Virus record (IMG/VR): IMGVR_UViG_3300020445_000078
Span: 1 to 23,761 of that record
Source of the DNA: a virus
Strand: one strand, 5' to 3'
Length of the DNA stretch: 23,761 nt
A model generated the notes under the pieces. The model was given only the letters and a program-made list of their open reading frames with translations. It did not search any database and had not been told where the DNA came from. The translations under genes were made by a program, and so were the position numbers. Positions 1-6,453 of this stretch are shown here, one piece after another; the stretch's first letter is position 1; each line of letters opens with the position of its first letter.

Positions 1-24
1 AAAAAGGGGGTGTTGAACCCCCTT
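1..24 (-). terminator. Rho-independent terminator of psbA
   Basis: On the minus strand a G5/C5 stem, extended by two A-T pairs, encloses a 7-nt loop and is followed at once by a run of T. It sits 21 nt past the psbA stop codon, as expected for an intrinsic terminator ending a monocistronic psbA transcript. Confidence 0.85.
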
Positions 25-45
25 ATTATAACAGATGATCAGCAA

Positions 46-1128
46 TTAACCAATAGAAGGTGCCAGTAGTGCAACCTCACTAGTCTCAGCAGATGCTAAG
101 TCAAGTGGGAAATTATGTGCATTACGCTCGTGCATTACCTCCATTCCCAGGTTCGCTCTGTTAAGAACGTCTGCCCAAGTAGGAACAATCTTACCATCAG
201 CAGATACAATCGACTGATTAAAGTTGAATCCATTCAGGTTGAATGCCATCGTGCATATACCCATAGAGGTAAGCCAGATACAAACAACTGGGAAGGTTGC
301 TAGGAAGAAGTGCAATGAACGAGAGTTGTTGAATGATGCATACTGGAAGATTAATCTACCAAAGTATCCATGAGCAGCAACAATGTTGTATGTTTCTTCT
401 TCTTGTCCGAACTTGTAACCATAGTTCTGTGACTCATTATCAGTAGTTTCTCTGATCAGAGAAGATGTAACGAGTGAACCATGCATGGCAGCAAACAATG
501 CTCCACCGAACATACCTGCAACACCTGCCATATGGAATGGGTGCATTAGGATGTTATGTTCTGCTTGGAACACGAACATGAAGTTGAATGTTCCAGATAT
601 ACCAAGTGGCATTCCGTCAGAGAATGAACCCTGTCCGAAAGGATACACAAGGAATACTGCGAAAGCAGCAGATACAGGTGCAGAATATGCTACACAGATC
701 CAAGGACGCATACCTAAACGGTATGAAAGTTCCCACTGTCTGCCCATGTAAGCAGAGATTCCAATAAGGAAGTGGAAAATAACCAACTGATAAGGACCAC
801 CATTATACAACCACTCATCAAGAGTAGCCGCTTCCCATATAGGGTAGAAGTGTAATCCAATAGCGTTGGATGAAGGAACAACAGCACCAGAGATGATGTT
901 ATTACCAAACATAAGTGAACCAGCAACTGGTTCTCTAATTCCGTCGATATCGACAGGAGGTGCAGCAATAAATGCTACGATAAAGCAGGTTGTAGCTGCT
1001 AATAAGCAAGGAATCATCAAGACACCAAACCAACCAACATAGATGCGGTTGTCAGTACTTGTAACCCACTCGCAGAACTCAGTCCATCCATTAAGGAGAC
1101 CTTGTTCCCTTTTTTGAAGAGTTGTCAT
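46..1128 (-). CDS. psbA: Photosystem II reaction-centre protein D1
   Basis: D1 is the PSII core subunit that carries the primary donor, pheophytin and QB ligands in the thylakoid membrane. The protein is 360 aa, full length for a cyanobacterial D1, and opens with the typical MTTLQKRE-type terminus. Recognisable blocks include [16 protein letters not shown] near residues 126-140, the [11 protein letters not shown] segment after the redox-active Tyr, [14 protein letters not shown] and the ALLAPSIG C-terminus. The residue equivalent to position 130 is Gln, as in D1:1 (low-light) isoforms. The DLA/SAE processing site for CtpA is kept. GC content is visibly higher than in the flanking phage genes, which fits host origin or strong codon conservation. 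Known cyanophage psbA genes replace photodamaged host D1 during infection. It has its own promoter, leader and terminator. Confidence 0.98.
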   Translation of the reverse strand: MTTLQKREQGLLNGWTEFCEWVTSTDNRIYVGWFGVLMIPCLLAATTCFIVAFIAAPPVDIDGIREPVAGSLMFGNNIISGAVVPSSNAIGLHFYPIWEAATLDEWLYNGGPYQLVIFHFLIGISAYMGRQWELSYRLGMRPWICVAYSAPVSAAFAVFLVYPFGQGSFSDGMPLGISGTFNFMFVFQAEHNILMHPFHMAGVAGMFGGALFAAMHGSLVTSSLIRETTDNESQNYGYKFGQEEETYNIVAAHGYFGRLIFQYASFNNSRSLHFFLATFPVVCIWLTSMGICTMAFNLNGFNFNQSIVSADGKIVPTWADVLNRANLGMEVMHERNAHNFPLDLASAETSEVALLAPSIG

Positions 1129-1152
1129 AATAGGACAATTTAAATAAGTAGG

Positions 1153-1267
1153 GCTTCAAAGGGTAGAAGCGATACGGATATTTCCACTAATCCCTTCACT
1201 AGTGGATATGAGAGATGTAACCCCCGTGATCTCGGTTTGAGGATATAAAATGTAGGCAAATGCCCAC
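1153..1267 (-). promoter_or_regulatory. Structured 5' leader of psbA
   Basis: From the predicted start near 1271 to the ATG at 1128 the leader is about 143 nt, far longer than any other leader here. It can form a 5'-terminal hairpin (1252-1267, stem GTGGGC/GCCTAC with one G-U pair), a weak GAGAT/ATCTC stem, a CCACTA/TAGTGG stem (1184-1205, extendable by ATAT pairs across a bulge) and a GCTTC/GAAGC stem-loop (1153-1170). No strong Shine-Dalgarno precedes the ATG. Structured psbA leaders controlling mRNA stability and light-dependent translation are known in cyanobacteria; function here is inferred. Confidence 0.55.
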
Positions 1268-1268
1268 C
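1244..1268 (-). terminator. Hairpin with T-rich tail behind the 952-aa gene
   Basis: The minus strand reads GTGGGC, a four-base loop, GCCTAC, then ATTTTAT. It lies about 40 nt after the stop of the upstream 952-aa gene and could terminate that transcript. It also lies just inside the predicted psbA transcript, so it would be the first structure of the psbA mRNA. The T tract is interrupted, so it may be leaky. Confidence 0.45.
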
Positions 1269-1272
1269 GATT

Positions 1273-1280
1273 TATTTATT
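1273..1280 (-). promoter_or_regulatory. T4-late-like box overlapping the psbA promoter
   Basis: The minus strand reads AATAAATA, matching the NATAAATA late-promoter pattern of T4-like phages. It overlaps the TATAAT of the sigma70-type promoter, so psbA could be read both early and late. The match is short in AT-rich DNA and could be chance. Confidence 0.35.
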
Positions 1281-1306
1281 ATATACTTTTGTTAAGCACT
1301 TGTCAA
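1278..1306 (-). promoter_or_regulatory. sigma70-type promoter of psbA
   Basis: Consensus TTGACA (1301-1306) and TATAAT (1278-1283) are separated by exactly 17 bp on the minus strand, starting one base past the stop codon of the upstream gene. The predicted start of transcription is near 1271. Confidence 0.85.
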
Positions 1307-1307
1307 G

Positions 1308-4166
1308 TTATTTTTTGCCCAATAAATTTTTAATTTTTCTTGCCTTCCTTTTTACATCCAATGATTTCTGAACATTAGCATCAATCTCAGGATTATCTGT
1401 TGGTGGCATTGCCTCTGCACTATCAGGATCTAATTTATCATACTTATATCTTTGTCCATACTTTGGATGCATGCTTGTATTTGGATCCAATTCTGGTGGT
1501 GCTTCATTTGGATAACCTTTTGCAGATGGTTTGTTTGGATAATCAATCTCTGTATTCAACCGTTTTGCAACTTTCTTATATAAAGGATCTTTAGGTGCAT
1601 CAAGTGTTTCCTGTTCTTGTATATTTCTAAATGGACTTACATAAGTAGAATCTAATTTACGCATTGCTTTTTCGTGTGCAATGATATTAAAATGTTCTTG
1701 TATTTTTCTATTATTTAAATTTTTCTTAGATAAGTTTTCACTAACAATCTTATCAAAATATTGATGTCCATGTCCTACCTTATCGTAGACAACATTTATT
1801 CTTTCTTGTGATTCATATCCACCCCAATACTTATCCTTTGTTCTCCAAGTTTGACCTGCAGCATTCTTTGCCCTAACCATTTCATCACTCTTCTTAGATG
1901 CAGTTACATTAGGAGTGTTCTGTGGTTTATATTTACCTTTAAAATTAGGTCTATACTTTTCTAACTTTTGAGTCTTTGGTAATTCTTTTATTTCTTTTAG
2001 TGGTTGTGTTATCTCACGAAGGATTCTTTTTTTAGATTCATAAAGTACTGTACTTTCTGATTGTGTCTGTTGCTTATCAAGTGCCCAAGGATCATCCTTT
2101 GTTGATAATGGATTATCAGGATCCAAATCCTTATTACTAAAATCAAGTTTAGATATTCCAGTAATCATTGGTACGAAATTATCATCAACCCATTTCTTTT
2201 GATCTTTAGATAATTCCTTACCACCTACTGCCAATAATAATATTGAAAGTAACTGTGGATTAACACCCAATAAAGTCAAGTATGTACCCATCTCTGCAAT
2301 ATAATCTTCTTTATTCTTAGGCAATCCCATTTCTATTAATGCCCGACTCATATCTTCCTTCGGTGGAAGTGCTGATTCATTTTGTTCAGATATATATTCT
2401 TCCCCAAATCTAGATCTACTTCCTTTCATTGGTCCTTTACTACTTAAATTCTTTTTAAGTGCATTAATTTTTGGACCATAGAAATTATTCATAGTATCAT
2501 ATCCACCACCAACATCATAAGTAAGTTGAGCTCCCATTGCAATCCAACCCACAGGACCAGGTATTGCTTGGAATCCACCTAAAAGAGCACCAGCATAATC
2601 AGGTGGTTGCTTAGAAAGTCTAGCAGTAACATCAGCAACAACTAAACCAGCATTTAAAAAAGGTACAAACTTACCAACTCTTCCTAAAACACCTGCATTC
2701 TTAACACCTTTTTTAGCTAATGTTTCTAATGCTTGTTTTGAAGCAGGATCAGCAACATCAAAAGTTTTTGTAAGATTTTTTAATGCAATAGTATCACTGG
2801 TTCTTACTAACTGCTCTACACCTTTTGTTGGATCAAATCCTCTACTAACATTAGATCCCAACCAATTCTTTATACCTCTTACACCACCAGTACGTGGTAT
2901 AGCAGTAACTGTTCCACCTTCACCAGCATATTTTAAAGCAGTATTAAGATCAGGTGTAAAATATTGTGATGCATAATTTTTACCAGCAAGTCTCTTTAAC
3001 AAAGGATTCCAATCAGCAATCTTTGGAATTTTCTTACCAAATAATTTTAAATTAGATGCTCCTGTAAATGATGGTAAATAATCTACTCCTTTTTCAAGTC
3101 CCTTAAAAATATAATCACCACTACCAAACATGGCTTTATCAGTAAATCCTCTTAAAGTATTAAGTGCTCCTTTAAGTGGAGTATTAGAATACTGTCCAGA
3201 AGCAATATCCCATAAATTCTTAGCACCCTTCTTTGCTTTATCCCAAAGTAATCCCCATATATCCAGATCTCCAGAATCTCCTCCTTCTGGATCTGCTTGT
3301 GGTGTTTCAGTTCCTACGTCTGGACTTCCACCAGATCCTGTTGTTGCTTTTCCTTTTTCGACATCACCAGGACCATTTCCTCCACCATTAGTACCTGGAG
3401 CATTTCCACCTTTCATACCACCTGGAGAACCTGGTGGTTGATTATCCAGACCTTGTTGAGGAACACCCCCACTATAGAAGTAAGGAAAGTCTTTAGTAAA
3501 ATTATTCGCAGCCTTTTTATCTTTAAACCATTCTGCCATGGCTAAAGTAAAACTAGGATTATTTTGAGTAAACTGACCAGATGTACCATTCCATTGTCTT
3601 GGAGTATAAGTAGATCCACCCTGTACAATTGGATCATTAGTCCAATGTCCTTCTATCGTTGCTAATAAAACAAATTGTCTTGTATCTTTTTGAATATATC
3701 CTATATTTGTATAATCATCAGTACCATGATTATAAACATAACCATCAACTAATGGTCCTAAAATAAAATGTCTACTGTTTGGGGGTAAAGCAGTCTTTAC
3801 AGTTCCAGTATCAGGATCAATAAAACCATCAGTATTTGTGGAAGATTCTAATATTGAATCATTACTCATATCGGGTACATATTTTGTATCCCAATCACTA
3901 TCATCAATCCAATATCCTTGTGGTCTTATATACTCTGATGCACCAGATGTGCCAGGAACTCCTGATGGCCAATTACCATCTACATCAGGAACAAATCTTT
4001 TTGCAGGGGAAGGTGGATCATAACGAAATCCCGCAGGGTTTTTTGAATAAACCCCACCAGTATTCATATTTGGTATCTCATTGAGCATCTGCGTCTTTTC
4101 ATCCAACTTTGTAGTCTTATGGTTAGATCTAAGATGTCTTAATGCTCGTTTAAAATTTTTTGCCAC
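1308..4166 (-). CDS. Putative virion structural protein (952 aa, function unknown)
   Basis: I do not recognise a named family. The N-terminal 230 residues are Trp/Tyr/Asp-rich and look like a beta-structured domain. Residues 230-300 are a Gly/Pro-rich low-complexity linker. Residues 400-425 contain a segment (YFTPD, ALKYAGEGGTV) resembling the core of ADP-ribosyltransferase-like folds. Residues 490-550 are rich in hydrophobic and Gly residues, with potential membrane-interacting helices. The C-terminal 400 residues are very charged and Lys/Glu-rich. The start is GTG, since no ATG lies nearby upstream in frame; GGAG sits 12 nt upstream. A CATAAATA late-type box sits 23 nt before the start. Size, linker architecture and late box suggest a virion-associated or ejected protein, which is inference. 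Confidence 0.7.
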   Translation of the reverse strand: MAKNFKRALRHLRSNHKTTKLDEKTQMLNEIPNMNTGGVYSKNPAGFRYDPPSPAKRFVPDVDGNWPSGVPGTSGASEYIRPQGYWIDDSDWDTKYVPDMSNDSILESSTNTDGFIDPDTGTVKTALPPNSRHFILGPLVDGYVYNHGTDDYTNIGYIQKDTRQFVLLATIEGHWTNDPIVQGGSTYTPRQWNGTSGQFTQNNPSFTLAMAEWFKDKKAANNFTKDFPYFYSGGVPQQGLDNQPPGSPGGMKGGNAPGTNGGGNGPGDVEKGKATTGSGGSPDVGTETPQADPEGGDSGDLDIWGLLWDKAKKGAKNLWDIASGQYSNTPLKGALNTLRGFTDKAMFGSGDYIFKGLEKGVDYLPSFTGASNLKLFGKKIPKIADWNPLLKRLAGKNYASQYFTPDLNTALKYAGEGGTVTAIPRTGGVRGIKNWLGSNVSRGFDPTKGVEQLVRTSDTIALKNLTKTFDVADPASKQALETLAKKGVKNAGVLGRVGKFVPFLNAGLVVADVTARLSKQPPDYAGALLGGFQAIPGPVGWIAMGAQLTYDVGGGYDTMNNFYGPKINALKKNLSSKGPMKGSRSRFGEEYISEQNESALPPKEDMSRALIEMGLPKNKEDYIAEMGTYLTLLGVNPQLLSILLLAVGGKELSKDQKKWVDDNFVPMITGISKLDFSNKDLDPDNPLSTKDDPWALDKQQTQSESTVLYESKKRILREITQPLKEIKELPKTQKLEKYRPNFKGKYKPQNTPNVTASKKSDEMVRAKNAAGQTWRTKDKYWGGYESQERINVVYDKVGHGHQYFDKIVSENLSKKNLNNRKIQEHFNIIAHEKAMRKLDSTYVSPFRNIQEQETLDAPKDPLYKKVAKRLNTEIDYPNKPSAKGYPNEAPPELDPNTSMHPKYGQRYKYDKLDPDSAEAMPPTDNPEIDANVQKSLDVKRKARKIKNLLGKK

Positions 4167-4172
4167 TCTTAA

Positions 4173-4724
4173 TTACTTCTCCGTCATTATATTTATGTAA
4201 TCCATTCCAACAGGATTTACATGAATATTTCCACCTAAAAAAGAAATATTAGCTACTCTAGCATGAGTTGTATTAGATGCAGTAGTTGTTACATCATGCC
4301 AAGTTGTTGGTTCTATCCAAATAAACCTATTTGGTTTTGCGTAAATACCGTTTCGATATTCTTCCTCAACTGCATAAGTAAATTTTATTTTCCCTTCCCA
4401 CGATTCATCCCAATCTGGATGAATATAAAATACATATCCTCCATGATCAAAATGAGGTCCATTAAAATTACCATATCCCTCATTTGCTGGACGGAATTGA
4501 TTATAACCAAATAATTTTATTGATTCTGCAAAATGTTCCTGATATAATCCTATCTCTTTTAGTCTTTCAAACACTAGAGTATATGCCTCTGTAAAAAGAT
4601 CATCTCTCAAATCCTTTATAACAGAAGTTGTGTAAGTAGAAGATGCTGCTACCTTTGCAGATAAAGCATCAAACTTACTTTGCTCCAGAAAATTATCAAT
4701 TAATATCGCTGATCTACAACCCAT
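4173..4724 (-). CDS. 2OG-Fe(II) dioxygenase, prolyl-hydroxylase-like
   Basis: This 183-aa protein has the core of a 2-oxoglutarate/Fe(II)-dependent oxygenase: the HxD pair at H91/D93 in GPHFDHGG, the distal metal-binding His at H143 in TWHDVTT, and Arg156 for 2OG in HARVANISFL. The N-terminal 80 residues form the usual helical support region with an SxxxNQFRP-like lead-in. Such small oxygenases are common in T4-like cyanophages; the substrate cannot be told from sequence, with protein hydroxylation a frequent activity of this type. It lies immediately before the putative virion gene and may modify that product. A GATAAATA late-type box sits 16 nt upstream. No clear Shine-Dalgarno is seen. Confidence 0.82.
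   Translation of the reverse strand: MGCRSAILIDNFLEQSKFDALSAKVAASSTYTTSVIKDLRDDLFTEAYTLVFERLKEIGLYQEHFAESIKLFGYNQFRPANEGYGNFNGPHFDHGGYVFYIHPDWDESWEGKIKFTYAVEEEYRNGIYAKPNRFIWIEPTTWHDVTTTASNTTHARVANISFLGGNIHVNPVGMDYINIMTEK
4190..4197 (-). promoter_or_regulatory. T4-late-like promoter box of the 952-aa gene
   Basis: CATAAATA on the minus strand lies 23 nt upstream of the GTG start, inside the last codons of the preceding oxygenase gene. It matches the NATAAATA late consensus of T4-like phages and has no -35 element, as expected for late promoters read with the sliding-clamp system. Confidence 0.5.
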
Positions 4725-4740
4725 CTTTGAAATTTTTAAA

Positions 4741-4748
4741 TATTTATC
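4741..4748 (-). promoter_or_regulatory. T4-late-like promoter box of the oxygenase gene
   Basis: GATAAATA on the minus strand ends 16 nt before the oxygenase ATG and overlaps the end of the 61-aa gene. Together with the box at 4190-4197 it suggests that the oxygenase and 952-aa gene are late genes. Confidence 0.45.
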
Positions 4749-4929
4749 TTCTTCCTTCTTCTATTTCCACCTCTCTTGTTCTATTTCTTATAATGATTTG
4801 ATCATTAACATAATCAGCAGAGAACTCTAATTTATCATGATTATCCCACATGAGTTCTTCATATAATGCATTTAAACGATCCATGTCTTCCCACAGATCG
4901 TTTACGTGTCTATTGTCATCCTCTATCAA
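4744..4929 (-). CDS. Small conserved-looking hypothetical protein (61 aa)
   Basis: An acidic 61-aa protein with no recognised domain. It has a predicted helical first half ([19 protein letters not shown]) and a short beta-like segment (QIIIRN) before a charged tail. The start is TTG, in a TTGA overlap with the ferredoxin stop codon. GAGGAG lies 9 nt upstream, which strongly supports this non-ATG start and coupled translation with ferredoxin. Function unknown. Confidence 0.75.
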   Translation of the reverse strand: MIEDDNRHVNDLWEDMDRLNALYEELMWDNHDKLEFSADYVNDQIIIRNRTREVEIEEGRR

Positions 4930-5216
4930 AGTATATTCTCCTCTTGTTCTGTTAATAGAGTAACATCAGAAGTAGGATAAGCAACACAAGTCAAAACAAA
5001 TCCATCCTCCATCTGTTCATCATCCAAGAAAGATTGTTCTTCTTGGTCTACAGTACCTGATACCAATTTCATAGCACATGATGAACACGCACCAGCACGA
5101 CAAGATGAAGGATGATCTAACCCTGCCTCCTCTAATGCTTCTAATATAAATTGGTCATTTGCACACTCAAAACTTTCTGTTGAACCGTCTGGTGTCTGAA
5201 GCGTAATAGTTGCCAT
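4926..5216 (-). CDS. petF: Plant-type [2Fe-2S] ferredoxin
   Basis: Ferredoxin accepts electrons from photosystem I and passes them to FNR and bilin reductases. The 96-aa protein has the exact cluster spacing Cys39, Cys44, Cys47 and Cys77 ([10 protein letters not shown] and LTCVAYP) and the usual acidic surface. Length matches cyanobacterial PetF. It has its own promoter just upstream and a coupled 61-aa gene downstream. In cyanophages this protein is thought to feed reductant to phage-encoded reductases; that role is not shown here. Confidence 0.95.
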   Translation of the reverse strand: MATITLQTPDGSTESFECANDQFILEALEEAGLDHPSSCRAGACSSCAMKLVSGTVDQEEQSFLDDEQMEDGFVLTCVAYPTSDVTLLTEQEENIL

Positions 5217-5237
5217 AGAAATTAATATCGCTTCTTT

Positions 5238-5266
5238 TATATAGCGGAATTTGTATCAAATGTCAA
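5238..5266 (-). promoter_or_regulatory. sigma70-type promoter of petF
   Basis: TTGACA (5261-5266), a 17-bp spacer and TATATA (5238-5243) on the minus strand. The predicted start leaves a leader of only about 15 nt before the ferredoxin ATG, without a Shine-Dalgarno. Confidence 0.75.
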
Positions 5267-5288
5267 TCGTTTATGTGCATTTACTACT

Positions 5289-5402
5289 CTAGTTATCCAC
5301 GATGGCACTCATCATAGTAACGGCAACTCCTACTACTATAACTGTACCTGAAAAGAACAGTAAGAACATCTGGAATGCGTCTTTCCACTGATATGGATTC
5401 AT
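5289..5402 (-). CDS. Small single-span membrane peptide (37 aa)
   Basis: A 37-aa reading frame beginning MNPYQWKDAF, followed by one hydrophobic helix (about residues 12-34) and ending in AIVDN. It has the size and shape of the small photosystem or cytochrome b6f subunits, but I cannot match it to a named Psb, Psa or Pet protein. It sits between other photosynthesis-related micro-genes and petF. No clear Shine-Dalgarno is visible. The hydrophobic block with polar caps argues that it is translated. Confidence 0.6.
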   Translation of the reverse strand: MNPYQWKDAFQMFLLFFSGTVIVVGVAVTMMSAIVDN

Positions 5403-5440
5403 TTTGTTGTAATTTGTCTACGACGGGTTTTCTTAATATT

Positions 5441-5554
5441 TTAGATTAGTCCTAATGTTCCTGCAGTTATTCCTACTGCAAGAAAAAATCCAAATTCCAA
5501 AAGACCATGTGCCTCTGATGGAATTTCTAAAAATTTTGAAGATAATTGAGTCAT
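5441..5554 (-). CDS. Small single-span membrane peptide (37 aa)
   Basis: A 37-aa frame opening MTQLSSKFLE, with an amphipathic lead (IPSEAHGLLE) and a C-terminal hydrophobic helix (FGFFLAVGITAGTLGLI). GAGGAG lies 11 nt before the ATG. Weakly reminiscent of PetM in helix composition, but not close enough to name. It lies in the hli/ferredoxin block, so a thylakoid location is the most likely inference. Confidence 0.62.
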   Translation of the reverse strand: MTQLSSKFLEIPSEAHGLLEFGFFLAVGITAGTLGLI

Positions 5555-5582
5555 TTAAGCTTGTGCTCCTCAGCTAGTAAAT

Positions 5583-5657
5583 TTATGAAAATACGAATGG
5601 TAATCCATTAATTGCTGTGTAACCTAATACACACCCAAATAAAATTTGATAGATCAT
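5583..5657 (-). CDS. Very small membrane peptide (24 aa)
   Basis: A 24-aa frame that is almost entirely one hydrophobic helix (ILFGCVLGYTAINGLPFVF). The ATG overlaps the TGA stop of the preceding 59-aa gene (ATGA), and AAGGAG sits just upstream at the right distance. Both features support translation. Function unknown. Confidence 0.6.
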   Translation of the reverse strand: MIYQILFGCVLGYTAINGLPFVFS

Positions 5658-5833
5658 GTTCCTGCTCCTTGATAAACTGGTGTCATAATTCCGCCTCCTT
5701 CATCATCATCGTCATCATCAGAAAATGTTCTGAGTAACAATTCAATCAAGACTAAAGCAGCCATGGGATAAAAAACCCAGAGGACTGCTACTAGTGGTGA
5801 AATTGTATCTGTTGCGGCTGCTAAGTCGCCCAT
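5654..5833 (-). CDS. Small membrane protein with acidic tail (59 aa)
   Basis: The protein has an N-terminal hydrophobic span (about residues 11-35, SPLVAVLWVFYPMAALVLIE), then six consecutive Asp residues and a Gly-rich end (EGGGIMTPVYQGAGT). It is translationally coupled to the 24-aa gene by an ATGA overlap. The topology, one helix followed by a strongly acidic tail, resembles small thylakoid subunits such as PsaI only in general shape. No family could be assigned. No obvious Shine-Dalgarno precedes the ATG. Confidence 0.65.
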   Translation of the reverse strand: MGDLAAATDTISPLVAVLWVFYPMAALVLIELLLRTFSDDDDDDEGGGIMTPVYQGAGT

Positions 5834-5872
5834 ATGTCTTGATTCTGTAATAAATTACGAGTAATTATTTAG

Positions 5873-5974
5873 TTATGTAAAGTATTTGAAGTGGGTATAT
5901 GCACCTACGACTGCCCAAAAAGCAACCATTGCAAACCTACCATTGGCTCTCTGCCAAATTGCTACGTTAGACAT
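5873..5974 (-). CDS. hli: High-light-inducible peptide, short (33 aa)
   Basis: Hli proteins are single-helix relatives of LHC proteins that bind chlorophyll and carotenoid and protect PSII. This 33-aa peptide is essentially just the helix (WQRANGRFAMVAFWAVVGAY). It keeps NGR-x-AM but has Gln where the family has the chlorophyll-binding Glu (ExxNGR). AGGAGT lies about 9 nt upstream of the ATG. It directly follows a second short Hli gene, the two starting and ending within two bases of each other. Confidence 0.85.
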   Translation of the reverse strand: MSNVAIWQRANGRFAMVAFWAVVGAYTHFKYFT

Positions 5975-5975
5975 C

Positions 5976-6083
5976 TTAAAATACTCCTGGAATAATTTGA
6001 CCTGTGAATGAGTAAGCACCTAGTGCTGCTACTATTCCGATCATGGCCATCCAGCCATTAAACTTTTCTGCTTCTGGGGTCAT
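5976..6083 (-). CDS. hli: High-light-inducible peptide, short (35 aa)
   Basis: A 35-aa Hli with the classic sequence AEKFNGWMAMIG and the C-terminal TGQIIPGVF. It retains the Glu and Asn of ExxNGR, but the Arg is replaced by Trp (NGW). AAAGGAG lies at good spacing before the ATG. Only one base separates its stop from the ATG of the 33-aa Hli. Expected to insert in the thylakoid near newly made PSII. Confidence 0.9.
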   Translation of the reverse strand: MTPEAEKFNGWMAMIGIVAALGAYSFTGQIIPGVF

Positions 6084-6113
6084 TGTTATTCTCCTTTTAT
6101 TGGATTGAGGGTT

Positions 6114-6137
6114 AAAAAGTGACTAGCATATGCTAGT
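6114..6137 (-). terminator. Palindromic stem-loop with T tail inside the hli operon
   Basis: A 16-bp perfect palindrome (ACTAGCATATGCTAGT, 6122-6137) is followed on the minus strand by CAC and five T residues. It lies between the 70-aa hli and the two short hli genes and may act as a partial terminator or a processing and stability element. A second small stem (GGTATC/GATGCC, 6153-6169) overlaps the end of the 70-aa hli. Confidence 0.5.
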
Positions 6138-6157
6138 GGTGTAAAAGACCTTGGCAT

Positions 6158-6370
6158 CTAAAAGATACCAGGCATAACTGCTCCGAATAGGATATAGTTA
6201 TGAACTGCTGCAAAGAAACCAATCATCGCTAGACGACCATTGAGTTGCTCTGCTTCTTTCCAGTAGTCGTGATTAGTATCAACTCTTATCTCTGGTTCAG
6301 CAGCAAAGATGTTTTGCTTACCATACTCAGTAGTTGTATACCTCTTCATACTGGGTGTTGAACTTGTCAT
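6158..6370 (-). CDS. hli: High-light-inducible protein (70 aa)
   Basis: The C-terminal half is a complete Hli helix with an intact chlorophyll-binding motif (EAEQLNGRLAMIGFF) and the PGIF ending. The first 40 residues are a hydrophilic, Thr/Ser-rich extension. I take the start at 6370 (MTSSTPSMKR). A longer frame beginning TTG at 6406 would start upstream of the predicted transcription start and overlap the promoter -10 region, so it is rejected. The leader of about 18 nt carries a CGTTT/AAACG inverted repeat and no Shine-Dalgarno. First gene of the photosynthesis block. Confidence 0.9.
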   Translation of the reverse strand: MTSSTPSMKRYTTTEYGKQNIFAAEPEIRVDTNHDYWKEAEQLNGRLAMIGFFAAVHNYILFGAVMPGIF

Positions 6371-6394
6371 TCGTTTGTAAAGAAACGTAACAAT

Positions 6395-6423
6395 ATTATA
6401 TAGCAAACATTAAATCTTGTAAA
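6395..6423 (-). promoter_or_regulatory. sigma70-type promoter of the hli block
   Basis: TTTACA (6418-6423) and TATAAT (6395-6400) with a 17-bp spacer on the minus strand, directly upstream of the 70-aa hli. Confidence 0.75.
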
Positions 6424-6434
6424 GTATCTTAACA

Positions 6435-6448
6435 TTCGGGATCCCGAA
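6435..6448. promoter_or_regulatory. 14-bp perfect palindrome upstream of the hli promoter
   Basis: TTCGGGATCCCGAA is a perfect, GC-rich palindrome in otherwise AT-rich DNA. It sits 11 bp upstream of the hli -35 hexamer and 20 bp past the glycan-operon terminator stem. It could be an operator or a backup hairpin; the sequence alone does not decide. Confidence 0.45.
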
Positions 6449-6453
6449 CAATG

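Noticed and set aside
714-968. Second minus-strand frame of 84 aa inside psbA
   Set aside because: Fully contained in the unmistakable psbA coding frame, with no independent signals.
1129-1307. Homing endonuclease or intron, or an antisense RNA gene, next to psbA as in some cyanophages
   Set aside because: psbA is uninterrupted and the flank has no endonuclease-like frame. I see no convincing plus-strand promoter for an antisense RNA here.
3130-3441. Plus-strand Pro/Ser-rich frame of 103 aa
   Set aside because: It is the antisense shadow of the Gly/Pro-rich linker of the 952-aa gene. It has no promoter or ribosome site and its composition mirrors the codons on the other strand.
5217-6157. 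tRNA genes or other structured RNAs in the region with no long frames
   Set aside because: No cloverleaf-compatible arms or CCA/T-loop sequence were found. The region is explained by six small genes and promoters.
6158-6406. Longer 82-aa version of the upstream Hli starting with TTG at 6406
   Set aside because: The TTG lies upstream of the predicted transcription start and the added codons overlap the TATAAT box, so it would not be in the mRNA. ATG 6370 is preferred.
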